From contig JAVYIN010000007.1 of NCBI GenBank assembly GCA_035968315.1, forward strand, positions 1 to 64,000: a stretch of 64,000 bases of DNA, read 5' to 3'. Origin of the DNA: Nitrospira sp. Lineage in GTDB: Bacteria; Nitrospirota; Nitrospiria; Nitrospirales; Nitrospiraceae. Position 1 is the stretch's first letter. Each line of letters opens with the position of its first letter. The notes under the pieces were generated by a model, which saw nothing but the letters and a program-made list of their open reading frames with translations, ran no database searches and was not told where the DNA came from. A program made the translations under genes and the position numbers. This document shows positions 19,036-27,777 of this stretch, one piece after another.

Positions 19036-19392
19036 CTAGAGATACAGGAGTTGGTTGGCGACTTCTTCGGCGGTGAATGTATTGAGCAGGGTCATGATCC
19101 GTCTCGCAAGTTCGAAGTCCGAAGCGCGGCGGTTTGCGATGAGGATACCTGCATGCTGGCGGTGGTCGCGAAGGGCGGCTTGGTGTAATTGTTCAAAATC
19201 GACTCGATTGTGGGTGAGGATCGCGTGCCGGTGGGCTGCCGCAAAGTGCAGTTGATCAGCATCGGAGCCTCCAAGATTGTTCGCCTCACGCGTGGTCAGC
19301 ACCTCGAAGCCGTGCGGACGCAGAAGTTGCGCAATGAAGACCGACACGTCTTCGTCGAGGTAAAGCCGGACGAAGAGCGAGGACTCGGTCAC
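19036..19392 (-). CDS. DUF5615 PIN-like protein (toxin-type partner)
   Basis: The 118-residue protein starts with the acidic motif LYLDEDV and has an ILTHNRVDFEQLH segment, as in DUF5615/Mut7-C PIN-like nucleases, with further acidic residues spaced as in the family. It overlaps the upstream DUF433 gene by 4 bp, the standard arrangement of this toxin-antitoxin-type pair. Nuclease activity is inferred from the family, not shown. Confidence 0.82.
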   Translation of the reverse strand: MTESSLFVRLYLDEDVSVFIAQLLRPHGFEVLTTREANNLGGSDADQLHFAAAHRHAILTHNRVDFEQLHQAALRDHRQHAGILIANRRASDFELARRIMTLLNTFTAEEVANQLLYL

Positions 19393-19664
19393 TGGAGACG
19401 GGGATGAATCTTTTCGGTTGGGACGCGATTGCAGCGGATGTCTTCGTCAATCGCGTCACGGTGCTCCTGATAATAGCTGAGCGCGTCGAAGACCTGGGCC
19501 AGCGTGAGGTGAGGCAGCCGTCCGATGATTTCTTCCGGCGCGACGCCGAACTTCCATAATTCAGCGATCGCTCGCACGGGGGTGCGGGTTCCGCTCACAA
19601 TGGGAGCCCCCCGAAGAATGTCTTCAGTACAGACAATGTAGGGATGGCTTGTCGCGGTTGTCAT
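19389..19664 (-). CDS. DUF433 antitoxin-type DNA-binding protein
   Basis: The 91-residue protein carries the DUF433 pattern: GAPIVSGTRTPVRAIAELWKFG followed by EEIIGRLPHLTLAQVFDALSYY, a winged-helix-like domain found upstream of DUF5615 genes. Its stop overlaps the DUF5615 start. It probably represses its own operon and neutralises the partner. It sits beside the AT-rich HTH gene and the transposase relic, consistent with a small accessory patch. Confidence 0.85.
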   Translation of the reverse strand: MTTATSHPYIVCTEDILRGAPIVSGTRTPVRAIAELWKFGVAPEEIIGRLPHLTLAQVFDALSYYQEHRDAIDEDIRCNRVPTEKIHPRLQ

Positions 19665-19847
19665 GACTCGACCATACTCGTGGAAATTCTAAAATCCAAG
19701 CCTACTGGAGGTGTCCTGAGAAGTCAATTTGAACGCTGAGCCGCCGCTTGGCGTGCTTGATGATCGGAACGCGCCCGTCTCTCCCGTTCAAACCCGTCGC
19801 ATGTCACCGTATCAGATCTGCTGCTGACAGCTATTGAGGACCGCCTG

Positions 19848-20693
19848 CTAGATCGCCTTCCGGCCGGCTGGCGGTTTGAGAATGTCGATCATCGCTCGGC
19901 TGATCCGTGTGACACTGATGTCGAGCGCGTCCTTGATCGCAAGGTTGGCCTGTGTGTAGAAACCGAGCCCTTCCTCCGTTTCAAGGAATTCGACATAGCG
20001 GCGCAGGTCTTCCTGTAGAAGTGTGCGGTAGGTAAGGAGCAGACTGACCCATACATGGGCTTGTATTTGCTGCCGCCGAGCTTCGCGGCTGCGGGCGAGC
20101 TGGCCGCGGAGATGGTCCAGGCCTGATCGCTGGGCGGCGGGCAAGGTTTCCTCATAGGCCGCCGCGACCCCCAGTCCGAGCGACTCTGAAATGTCCAAGA
20201 GCAGTTCCGTACCGTTGGCTGCCCGATCGATCCGGCGAATCAGTTGGAGGCGGTCGTTGTCCGGCGGGGCTTTTTCCAGCTGTTTGGCGAAGGAGGGTAA
20301 TTCCTGCTGGAACCGGGGCTCGCTGGCCACGTTTTCCAGTGTCGTCACTTTTCGGCCGAGATCCGACTTCAGCCAGTTGAGGGTTGCGGTGAGCACGTTC
20401 GGGCGCAAGGAGGTTTCCAGATTGTGCGAGATGGCCTGTTCGAGCATGGGGGCATCGAACGAGGTTGCCAGCGCGTGACGGAGGGCGGCCTGTTGTTCGC
20501 CCGGCAGTTTCCGCTGTTGTTGATCGAATCCGGCCAGGACTTGTTGCGGAATCTGCTGAATCTGCTGTTGCAGGCCTGATAAGGCCATGACCTCTTGGAC
20601 GAGGAGCTTCTGGCTCTCTGCTCCGGCCCACGCGGGGAGAGACCAGCAAGAGAGTATGAGTCCCAGTACAACGTGCACAACGGTGACGATCAT
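19848..20693 (-). CDS. Exported DUF2059-like helical protein
   Basis: The 281-residue protein has a signal peptide (hydrophobic residues 4-18, then AWA cleavage before GAE). The rest is strongly helical and glutamine-rich, including GLQQQIQQIPQQVLAGF and an MIDILKP C-terminus. The layout resembles the DUF2059 family of periplasmic helical proteins, with two repeats of roughly 110 residues. Function unknown. It stands alone; the 183 bp downstream to the DUF433 gene hold nothing recognisable. Confidence 0.7.
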   Translation of the reverse strand: MIVTVVHVVLGLILSCWSLPAWAGAESQKLLVQEVMALSGLQQQIQQIPQQVLAGFDQQQRKLPGEQQAALRHALATSFDAPMLEQAISHNLETSLRPNVLTATLNWLKSDLGRKVTTLENVASEPRFQQELPSFAKQLEKAPPDNDRLQLIRRIDRAANGTELLLDISESLGLGVAAAYEETLPAAQRSGLDHLRGQLARSREARRQQIQAHVWVSLLLTYRTLLQEDLRRYVEFLETEEGLGFYTQANLAIKDALDISVTRISRAMIDILKPPAGRKAI

Positions 20694-21167
20694 AACAAGC
20701 TCCTTGGGCGGTCGTTCGAGATGAAAGAACCCAACAGGCTTCAGTCTAGCAGATGCCTCTAACCCATTGATGTACTTGTAATTTACATGGGGTAAACAGG
20801 CAACAAGAAACGGCCTTTCAGCTCAGGGCCACCTCTCGTTTCCCTATTCACATTTCGCGGTTCCTAAACATACTGCTGGGAGTCTTTTTCAACCACCGGC
20901 TGGGTATGAGCGTAAGGGGAGCGACCGGATTTAAAAATTCGGCTTCCGGCCTTGGCAGGATATTATCCGGTTTTCTTCGTTTCTATTGGAAAAATCATTG
21001 ACTCACCTGCGGGTCAGGAGTAGAGAAGTACCTAGTGAGCCGGTGGATTCGTTTCCGCAGCCCCGGGCTTACAGAATGGTTCGCGTCCCTCCAGTCAGAT
21101 CGTTGCTCCCAGCTTCACGGTGCTCCGGCGTTCTGGATGGTCCGCCGCTCAGCAAGGAGATGTTGCC
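20694..21167. other. Intergenic region with inverted repeat copy
   Basis: No convincing gene is present. At 20877-20906 the minus strand reads CCGGTGGTTGAAAAAGACTC, an inverted relative of the repeat at 26872 and 29720. A separate inverted repeat (GAAACG at about 20809 and CGTTTC near 20836, with inner GGCC pairs) could form a hairpin. A strong ribosome binding site AAGGAGA (21154-21160) belongs to the gene at 21168. Confidence 0.5.
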
Positions 21168-21881
21168 ATGTCCCGCCGGTATAGCGATGCCCCCATCAAT
21201 CTTATCGCGCGCATTCCCACGCCGGAACAGCTGTCTGCCGCGCGGAATCACAAGCGATCGTTTGGCGAGCAGGTCAAAGAATCGGCGGCGGCATCTCTTC
21301 GTCGGATGGCCGAGCGGGTGCAGCAGGCGGGTGAGACGGTGGCGGCATTTTTCAACGGCAAGAAAACGGAAGAAGCCGGCATTCCCCAAACCGACGAACC
21401 GATGCGTGATGATGAGATAGTGTCTGGAGAACATCCGAGTGCCGTGTCTTCCGAATCCCTCGACCTCGTGCTCAGCGGAATGGATGATAGACAAGCCGTG
21501 GGTCCGCTCGATGCGCCGGCAGCTCCGGCGCCGCAACCGCCAGTGACGGTGGCATTCACGGTTCCGGAACCGGGAGAGCCTGTTCCCGAACCGGTGTCTT
21601 TGGAAGAAGTGGCGGCGTTGCGCACCGAACTTATCGCGCAACGGCTGGAAGTGGCGCGGTTGTCGTCGCAATTGCAAGAATTGAAATCGATGGTGGGTTC
21701 ACAGCAACAGGTGCTGATGTATTTGGGCCAGGAAATGGAAACCCAGCAGATGCCGATTCTTGGGGCAGCGGCGCTGGGACCTTCCCGTCCGAAGAAACCC
21801 AGAGTCGCCCGCGCCAAGTCGACTACGACGGCCGCGTCTGGCTCACGGAAGACGGCTCAGAAGCCGGCGCTCAATCTGTAA
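21168..21881 (+). CDS. Hypothetical protein with amphipathic helices and coiled coil
   Basis: The 237-residue protein is not recognised. Residues 25-60 (FGEQVKESAAASLRRMAERV) form a long amphipathic helix. A proline-rich linker follows, then a coiled coil around residues 140-185 (EVAALRTELIAQRLEVARLS). The C-terminus is basic and rich in lysine, threonine and alanine. AAGGAGA at 7 nt spacing fixes the ATG at 21168. The overall plan is phasin-like or DNA-associated, but neither can be claimed. Confidence 0.72.
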   Translation: MSRRYSDAPINLIARIPTPEQLSAARNHKRSFGEQVKESAAASLRRMAERVQQAGETVAAFFNGKKTEEAGIPQTDEPMRDDEIVSGEHPSAVSSESLDLVLSGMDDRQAVGPLDAPAAPAPQPPVTVAFTVPEPGEPVPEPVSLEEVAALRTELIAQRLEVARLSSQLQELKSMVGSQQQVLMYLGQEMETQQMPILGAAALGPSRPKKPRVARAKSTTTAASGSRKTAQKPALNL

Positions 21882-22033
21882 CGCGGCGGACAAGGGTGTG
21901 TGCGCCGCCTCCTCTGCCATTGCCCTGTAAGACGCCATCCTCTGCCGCATTGGCCTGCCCCTGTGGGCGACAACCCCCAACGTTTTGTGGACGAATCGTG
22001 AACGAGCGGTTTTCATTTGCAATAGTGACCACT

Positions 22034-23734
22034 ATGCCGGTTGACTCCCGGCAGATCGCGGCCGGATTCAGGCTCCGCCTGCGCGGCTTCGCGCGCCGGG
22101 TGAGTCGAGCCAGCCGTCTGGTGTTCAGTGCGCTGCTGTGTGTGGCGGTCCTCTGTTCCGGAGCCATCGCCGGCGATTTGTCCGATGTGGTGCCGCGCTA
22201 TGCCAATCTCGGGTCCCTCCACCATCCGATCACGACGACGTCGGAGCCGGCGCAACAGTATTTCGATCAGGGCCTCCGCTGGCTCTATGCCTTCAATCAC
22301 GAAGAGGCGATTCGGTCTTTTGAGGAAGCAGCCCGCCGCGATTCGACCGCCGCGATGGCCTATTGGGGCATCGCCCTGGCCTTGGGGCCCAATATCAATG
22401 CGACGATGGCCAAGGCCGATGAGCGGCGCGCCTGGGCAGCGTTGCAGCAGGCGCGGGCGCAGGCCGGGCATGTCAGCCTGGCGGAGCAGCGGTATATCGA
22501 GGCTCTGAGCGCACGCTACAGTGCGAGGGGCGGATCCCGCGCGGCGCTCGATAAGGCCTATGCGGGCGCCATGCGGAGGCTCTGGCAGCAGTCGCCCGAC
22601 GATCCGGATGCCGGGACGCTCTTTGCCGAAGCGCTGATGGATCTGCGTCCCTGGGATTTGTGGACCGCCGACGGCCGTCCGCATCCGGGAACGGAGGAAC
22701 TCGTCTCGACGCTGGAAACGGTGCTCGCCCGCGCGCCTGACCATCCGGGAGCCTGCCACTATTACATTCACGCCGTGGAAGCGTCGACGAAACCCGAGCG
22801 TGCGCTTGCCTGTGCCGAGCGCTTGCCTGGTTTGATGCCGGGCGCCGGCCACCTCGTGCACATGCCGTCGCATATCTATATCCGTCTCGGAAAGTATCAT
22901 GAGGCGGCGGAGCGGAACGTTCATGCGGTGCAGGTGGACCAGACGTATCTGTTGGGGCGCGAGCCGGCCGGAGACTACGCCGATGGCTACTACGCGCACA
23001 ATCTGCATTTTCTCTGGGCGTCGCTCGCCATGGAAGGCCGCCAGGCCGAGGCGCTCAAAGTGGCGAAGGACTTGGCAAGGACGATTACCGAATCCGAAGC
23101 GCGGAAAGATACGTGGAAGCAATTCTATCTTCCGGCGCCGCTGTTCTCGCTCATCCGGTTCGGCCGGTGGGACGACGTGCTGCGGGAGCCGGTTCCGGCC
23201 AAAGGATTGCGGTATCACGAGGGCATGTGGCGGCTGGGGCGCGGGTTAGCCAACGCGGCGATCGGCCGGATTCCCGGGGCAGAGGGCGAGCATGCCGTGC
23301 TGGCCGGTCTGGTCAAACAATTCCGGCGCGACCGGAATCCGGAGGACAAGACGGAGCGGACGCTGCTGAAAATCGCGGAACGGGTGCTGGCGGGTGAGAT
23401 CGCCGCCCGTAAAAAGCAGTATGAGGACGCGATCACGATGCTGCACGACGGGGTGCAGCTGGAAGACACGCTCCCCTATATGGAGCCTCCCTACTGGCCT
23501 ATTCCCGTGCGCCACTATCTTGGTGCGATTCTCTTGATGGCCGGCCGGCCTGGAGAGGCCGAGCAGGTCTATCGGGCGGATCTAAAGCGCAATCCGGCCA
23601 ACGGGTGGAGCTTGTTCGGGTTGATGCAGAGCCTGCGCGCGCAACAGAAAGCCGGCGAGGCCGATACCGTCGAACAGCAATTCAAGTCGGTCTGGACCTC
23701 TGCCGATGTCATATTGACGGCATCACGATTTTGA
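22034..23734 (+). CDS. Exported TPR-repeat protein
   Basis: About 566 residues. A signal peptide (RRVSRASRLVFSALLCVAVLCSG) is followed by TPR repeats starting with FDQGLRWLYAFNHEEAIRSFEEAARRD and including MAYWGIALALGPN, HYYIHAVEA and HMPSHIYIRLGKYHEAAERN. The family is common in environmental genomes and has no assigned function; a periplasmic scaffold is likely. ATG 22034 is chosen because it gives a normal signal peptide; GTG 21998 is an alternative. Confidence 0.82.
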   Translation: MPVDSRQIAAGFRLRLRGFARRVSRASRLVFSALLCVAVLCSGAIAGDLSDVVPRYANLGSLHHPITTTSEPAQQYFDQGLRWLYAFNHEEAIRSFEEAARRDSTAAMAYWGIALALGPNINATMAKADERRAWAALQQARAQAGHVSLAEQRYIEALSARYSARGGSRAALDKAYAGAMRRLWQQSPDDPDAGTLFAEALMDLRPWDLWTADGRPHPGTEELVSTLETVLARAPDHPGACHYYIHAVEASTKPERALACAERLPGLMPGAGHLVHMPSHIYIRLGKYHEAAERNVHAVQVDQTYLLGREPAGDYADGYYAHNLHFLWASLAMEGRQAEALKVAKDLARTITESEARKDTWKQFYLPAPLFSLIRFGRWDDVLREPVPAKGLRYHEGMWRLGRGLANAAIGRIPGAEGEHAVLAGLVKQFRRDRNPEDKTERTLLKIAERVLAGEIAARKKQYEDAITMLHDGVQLEDTLPYMEPPYWPIPVRHYLGAILLMAGRPGEAEQVYRADLKRNPANGWSLFGLMQSLRAQQKAGEADTVEQQFKSVWTSADVILTASRF

Positions 23735-23760
23735 TCGAATCGGTTAGGAGTAGGAGGAGC

Positions 23761-24303
23761 ATGCAATTTATCGTCGGAGTGATGGGGCCGGCCAAGGCCA
23801 AGAAGAAAGATTTGGACAACGCACGGGTGCTGGGGGAATTTATCGCCCGGCGCGGCTGGGTCGTTCTGACCGGTGGGCGCGATGTGGGGGTGATGGATGC
23901 CGCTTGCGAGGGAGCCAAGCGGGTTGGGGGAAGCCTGACCGTCGGGATCTTGCCCACGGCAAAGGACAAAGTCTCCCGGCACGTCGATGTGCCGATCATC
24001 ACGGAAATGGGCAGCGGCCGCAACAATATCAATGTGCTGACGAGTCATGTCGTGGTGGCCTGCGGGCTGAGCGGGTCGGGAACGGTGTCCGAGGTGGCGC
24101 TGGCGGTGAAGGCGGGGAAGCCCGTCATCCTCGTGGATGCGTCTCCCGCCGATGTGGCCTTCTTCCGAAAACTCGGCAAGCGGCTGGTCTCCGCCGCCTC
24201 TTCTCCGGAGGAAGCGATCGAGCTTATTATGAAACAGATGGGGGTCGGGAAACGGCGATCACGTTCGGAAGACCTTCCCGCATATGACGAACTCTCGATG
24301 TAA
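23761..24303 (+). CDS. SLOG/LOG-like Rossmann protein (TIGR00725 type)
   Basis: The 180-residue protein has a Rossmann-type fold with FIVGVMGPAKA, LTGGRDVGVMDAACEGAKRVGG and SGSGTVSEVALAVKAGKPVI, the positions where LOG proteins have PGGxGT-x-x-E. It belongs to the SLOG superfamily that binds nucleotides; activity as a nucleotide phosphoribohydrolase is possible but unproven. AGGAGTAGGAGG immediately upstream fixes the start. It follows the TPR gene by 26 bp. Confidence 0.85.
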   Translation: MQFIVGVMGPAKAKKKDLDNARVLGEFIARRGWVVLTGGRDVGVMDAACEGAKRVGGSLTVGILPTAKDKVSRHVDVPIITEMGSGRNNINVLTSHVVVACGLSGSGTVSEVALAVKAGKPVILVDASPADVAFFRKLGKRLVSAASSPEEAIELIMKQMGVGKRRSRSEDLPAYDELSM

Positions 24304-24392
24304 GTTCCGCCTGGAAGGTGCGTCTCCCATCGCAATTCCTCTCCGCCCATTGCCAGGCCACATCCACCTCACCGTGCCGGCCGTAGTCCGTG

Positions 24393-24419
24393 GTAAGATT
24401 TCTGAGGCTGGGCCGATCA
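24393..24419 (+). promoter_or_regulatory. Weak sigma-28-like sequence upstream of msrA
   Basis: GTAAG (24393-24397) and CCGATC (24413-24418) are separated by 15 bp, the spacing of the sigma-28-like promoters found elsewhere in the window (TTAAG-N15-CCGATA), with one mismatch in each block. Start would be near 24426, 17 nt before the msrA ATG. Confidence 0.25.
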
Positions 24420-24442
24420 ATGACCCAAGAGGGGGATAGCGT

Positions 24443-25060
24443 ATGACTCTGCGGAACGCTGTTATCGGTCTGTGTGTGGCGCTCATGATGGTCATGGCCG
24501 GAGGGATGGGTTGGGACTCATCCCTGGCGGCCACCGCCCAGTCCAAAGCCTATTTTGCCGGCGGATGTTTTTGGTGCATGGAGGAGGCCTTTGAAAAAGT
24601 CGAGGGGGTGATGTCAGCCGTCTCGGGGTATATGGGCGGGACCGTGGCGAATCCAACCTACGAGCAAGTCTCAGCGGGAAAGACCGGCCACGCGGAATCG
24701 GTCGAGGTGACGTACGATCCGGCCAAGGTCAGCTACCAGACACTTCTGGACGTCTTCTGGCATAACGTGGATCCGCTCACAGCCAACGCGCAATTTTGCG
24801 ATCACGGCACTCAATATCGCGCGGAAATTTTCCCCGGTACGGCCGACGAGCAGAAATCCGCCGAGGACTCAAAGAAGGCCCTCGAACAGTCGCAGCGTTT
24901 CACCGCGCCGATCGTCACCCGCATCAGCCCCGCGTCGACGTTCTACCCCGCCGAGGACTATCATCAGGACTTCTACAAGAAGAATCCGGTGCGCTATAAA
25001 TTCTACAAGTATAATTGCGGCCGAGCCCAACGGCTGGAAGAGCTGTGGGGGAAGCCGTAA
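24443..25060 (+). CDS. msrA: Exported peptide-methionine (S)-S-oxide reductase MsrA
   Basis: The 205-residue enzyme reduces methionine-S-sulfoxide in proteins. The catalytic motif GCFWCMEEAF is present, as are GYMGGTVANPTYEQVS, GHAESVEV and the recycling C-terminal cysteine in YNCGR. An N-terminal hydrophobic stretch ending in LAATA precedes the domain, so the protein is predicted to be exported or membrane-anchored, as in MsrA variants that protect envelope proteins. GAGGGGG precedes the ATG. Confidence 0.93.
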   Translation: MTLRNAVIGLCVALMMVMAGGMGWDSSLAATAQSKAYFAGGCFWCMEEAFEKVEGVMSAVSGYMGGTVANPTYEQVSAGKTGHAESVEVTYDPAKVSYQTLLDVFWHNVDPLTANAQFCDHGTQYRAEIFPGTADEQKSAEDSKKALEQSQRFTAPIVTRISPASTFYPAEDYHQDFYKKNPVRYKFYKYNCGRAQRLEELWGKP

Positions 25061-25228
25061 GGCCGGTTCGCTCCAATTGTCGTACCGCTCTGTTGTCATG
25101 GCCCCGCGTCATCGCCGTTCCCGCTGATCAATCTTGAAGAGGGCCGGATCGGCATATACAAATAGTTGACCTTCGGCGGGTGCTCTGCGAAAAATGAGCC
25201 CAATGAGTTTGTCTTGGGAGACACAAGG

Positions 25229-26383
25229 ATGAAGCGCACAGGAAATCGACGGATGGCGCAGCTGGGCCCGTCAGAAATTCGGGCCATGACGCAGGCCTGC
25301 ACCAAAGCCAAGGGATTGAACCTGGCGCAAGGGGTCTGCGATACGCCGGTGCCACCGCCGGTGATCGACGGCGCCAAGCGGGCGATGGATCGCGGGATCA
25401 ATACCTATACGAGGTTTGACGGACTGGCGGAACTGCGGCAGGCCCTGGCGGACAAGCTGGCCCGATACAACGGGCTTCGGGCCAATCCTGAAACGGACAT
25501 CACGGTCAGCGCGGGGGCCACGGGCGCCTTCCACTGCGCCTGCGCGGCGCTGTTGAATCCGGGCGATGAAGTGATTCTATTCGAGCCCTACTATCAGTAC
25601 CATGCGACGGCGCTCTTCTCCGTCGAAGCGGTCCCGGTGCCGGTGCGGATGCACGCGCCGGACTGGACGTTCGCCCTCGCCGACGTCGAGCGGGCGGTGA
25701 CTGAGCGGACCAGAGCGATCGTCGTGAACAGTCCGGGCAACCCTTCCGGCAAAGTCTTCTCGCGCGCGGAGCTGGAAGGAATAGCGGCGGTCGCAAAGGC
25801 CCACGATCTCTTTGTCTTCACCGACGACATTTATGAGTATTTCCTCTATGACGGCCGCCAACACATCAGTCTTGCGACGCTGCCGGACATGGCTGAGCGG
25901 ACGATCACGATCGGCGGTTATTCCAAGACCTTCAGCATCACCGGCTGGCGGATCGGCTATAGCGTGGCGGCCGAGCGCTGGGCGCATCTCATCGGCGCCA
26001 TGAACGACTTGCTCTATGTCTGCGCGCCGGCGCCGTTACAGATGGGGGTGGCGGCCGGCATCACCGCATTGCCGGAATCGTTCTATCGCCAGATGGCGCA
26101 GGAGTTTCAGCAGAAACGGGATCGGTTTTGCGCGGCGCTGACGCGTGCGGGGTTGACGCCGTCGATTCCGCAGGGCGCGTATTACGTGCTGGCCGATGTG
26201 TCGAGCCTGCCGGGACAGACGGGAAAAGAGCGGGCCATGTATCTGCTGGATAAAATCGGCGTGGCTGGCGTTCCCGGCGAAGCCTTTTTCTCAGGCCCGG
26301 AAGGATCGCGTTTCCTTCGGTTTAGTTATGCCAAGACCGACGCCGATCTCGACGAAGCCTGCCGGCGGTTCGGGACACTGTGA
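25229..26383 (+). CDS. Pyridoxal-phosphate aminotransferase class I/II
   Basis: The 384-residue cytoplasmic enzyme shows the fold type I landmarks: NLAQGVCDTPVPP, YTRFDGLAELRQALA, NSPGNPSGKVFSR, FTDDIYEYFLYDG and the PLP lysine in GGYSKTFSITGWRIGY. It falls in the aspartate/aromatic aminotransferase group; the amino donor cannot be decided. GGGAG lies 8 nt before ATG 25229. A longer in-frame extension to 25166 lacks a ribosome binding site. Confidence 0.9.
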   Translation: MKRTGNRRMAQLGPSEIRAMTQACTKAKGLNLAQGVCDTPVPPPVIDGAKRAMDRGINTYTRFDGLAELRQALADKLARYNGLRANPETDITVSAGATGAFHCACAALLNPGDEVILFEPYYQYHATALFSVEAVPVPVRMHAPDWTFALADVERAVTERTRAIVVNSPGNPSGKVFSRAELEGIAAVAKAHDLFVFTDDIYEYFLYDGRQHISLATLPDMAERTITIGGYSKTFSITGWRIGYSVAAERWAHLIGAMNDLLYVCAPAPLQMGVAAGITALPESFYRQMAQEFQQKRDRFCAALTRAGLTPSIPQGAYYVLADVSSLPGQTGKERAMYLLDKIGVAGVPGEAFFSGPEGSRFLRFSYAKTDADLDEACRRFGTL

Positions 26384-26412
26384 TAGCCGGAATCGTGAAA
26401 GGGAGGTGTGAC

Positions 26413-26874
26413 ATGCGAATACCTACGATCCCGGTGATTCTTGTGGCCGCTCTTTTGTCGGCTTGCGCGGCGGCCGATGGGCGTCACCCATTGCCGGTGC
26501 CGGCTGTGTCAGCCCCGCTGGCCGGCCACGTGGGCGATCGCAGCCTGCTGGCCGGGGAATGGGAATATGAAGATGGCGCCATTCTCACCCTGCGGCTGGA
26601 TGAGCAGGGGAATGGGACCTACGCCTGGAAGGATGGCCATTTTGAGACGCAGGTCCTCGATGGGCATCGCTGGCAGGGGCTGTGGATGCAGCGTGAAAAC
26701 GATCGCGAGGGTGGATTTACCGTGGAACTCTCACCGGACTATACCGAGGGGGAGGGCCGATGGTGGTATACCAGGATCGGCGCCAACCAGGCGCCCACCG
26801 AAAAGGGGGGCACGTTTCACCTCACGCGAAAGTCTACTCACGCCAGTTTGAGCGACACCCCTCCCGCCCCCTAG
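26413..26874 (+). CDS. Small lipoprotein, unknown function
   Basis: The 153-residue protein has a good lipobox (LLSAC) and then a compact beta-rich domain (LLAGEWEYEDGAILTLRLDEQGNGTYAWKDG), which resembles lipocalin-like or avidin-like small barrels seen in uncharacterised lipoproteins. GGGAGGTG (26401-26408) fixes the ATG at 26413. It lies 29 bp after the aminotransferase. Its TAG stop is also the first triplet of the repeat at 26872. Confidence 0.75.
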   Translation: MRIPTIPVILVAALLSACAAADGRHPLPVPAVSAPLAGHVGDRSLLAGEWEYEDGAILTLRLDEQGNGTYAWKDGHFETQVLDGHRWQGLWMQRENDREGGFTVELSPDYTEGEGRWWYTRIGANQAPTEKGGTFHLTRKSTHASLSDTPPAP

Positions 26875-26894
26875 CAGGTTGTTGAAAAAGTCTA
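26872..26894 (+). repeat. Stop-codon-linked intergenic repeat copy
   Basis: TAGCAGGTTGTTGAAAAAG begins exactly at the TAG stop of the lipoprotein gene. It matches the copy at 29720 (TAGCAGGCCGTTGAAAAAG) at 17 of 19 positions. Confidence 0.7.
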
Positions 26895-26898
26895 AGTG

Positions 26899-27762
26899 TT
26901 AGTCTTTCGGATTCATCGTTTCAAACAAGGCCGAATAATCCGCTTCTCCGTATCCGCGCGCGATGGTTTCCTTCAGGACGTCGCGAAGACTCTCCACGCT
27001 GGTCACAGGAAGCCCCCGACGCCGAGCCTCTCCGGTAAACAGGTTCACATCCTTTAAGAGATGGGTTGTGGGGAAATTCGGATTGTCGTACTGGCGTGTC
27101 AGTAAGCGGGGCAGCTTCTTCTCGAAGGCGGGCGCAAACAAGGCGCTGGACTTGAGAATCGCCATGAAGTGCTCCACAGAGATCCCCGATCGCTGGATGA
27201 GCCCAAGGCTGGCGGCAAAGGCGGTCAGTTCCGCGGCGATCAAGTGATTCAACGCTAGCTTGAGGGTGGCCGCTTGCCCCACGGGACCGATCAAGGTGGG
27301 CGCAGGAGAGAGTGAACGAAAGACGGGGCTCCAGTGGTCGAGCTGGTCCTGAGTGCCGCCGACCATGACAATGAGGCTCCCGGCTTTGGCTTCGGCAAGG
27401 CTCCCCAAGACGGGCGCTTCGAAGTACGCCCCCCCGGCTGCTGTCACGGACGAGAACAGCGCCAGGCTTTCGTCAGCGCTGATCGTGCCCATCTGGATCA
27501 GGGTGCGGTTGCGAAGCGCCTCACGCGGCGTGGAATCGAAGAGAACGGATCGAATGGCCGTTGCATCGGTAAGGAACAACAAGGCGCAGTCTGAGGCGGC
27601 CAAGGCGGCTGACGGCGAGGCGGCGACCGCGAGGCCTCGCGCACGCAATGGATCCGTTTTCGCGGCAGTGCGGTTGTAGATGGTAACCGCATGCCCCATC
27701 TCGTGCAGCCGTTCCGCGACCGCCCGTCCCAGCAATCCCATTCCTATGACGGCAACACGCAT
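26899..27762 (-). CDS. NAD(P)-dependent beta-hydroxyacid dehydrogenase family protein
   Basis: The 287-residue protein has an N-terminal Rossmann domain (VAVIGMGLLGRAVAERL, VTIYNRTAAK), the substrate segment FEAPVLGSLAEAKAGSLIVMVGG and the catalytic lysine in LKLALNHLIAAELTAFA, typical of the 3-hydroxyisobutyrate dehydrogenase/glyoxylate reductase group. The substrate is not known. It lies 15 bp after cysQ on the same strand and is probably cotranscribed. Confidence 0.88.
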   Translation of the reverse strand: MRVAVIGMGLLGRAVAERLHEMGHAVTIYNRTAAKTDPLRARGLAVAASPSAALAASDCALLFLTDATAIRSVLFDSTPREALRNRTLIQMGTISADESLALFSSVTAAGGAYFEAPVLGSLAEAKAGSLIVMVGGTQDQLDHWSPVFRSLSPAPTLIGPVGQAATLKLALNHLIAAELTAFAASLGLIQRSGISVEHFMAILKSSALFAPAFEKKLPRLLTRQYDNPNFPTTHLLKDVNLFTGEARRRGLPVTSVESLRDVLKETIARGYGEADYSALFETMNPKD

Positions 27763-27777
27763 GGCAGTGTATCCAGT

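Noticed and set aside
22013-23218. 401-residue minus-strand frame opposite the TPR gene
   Set aside because: Arginine-rich shadow typical of high-GC antisense; the plus strand has signal peptide and TPR repeats.
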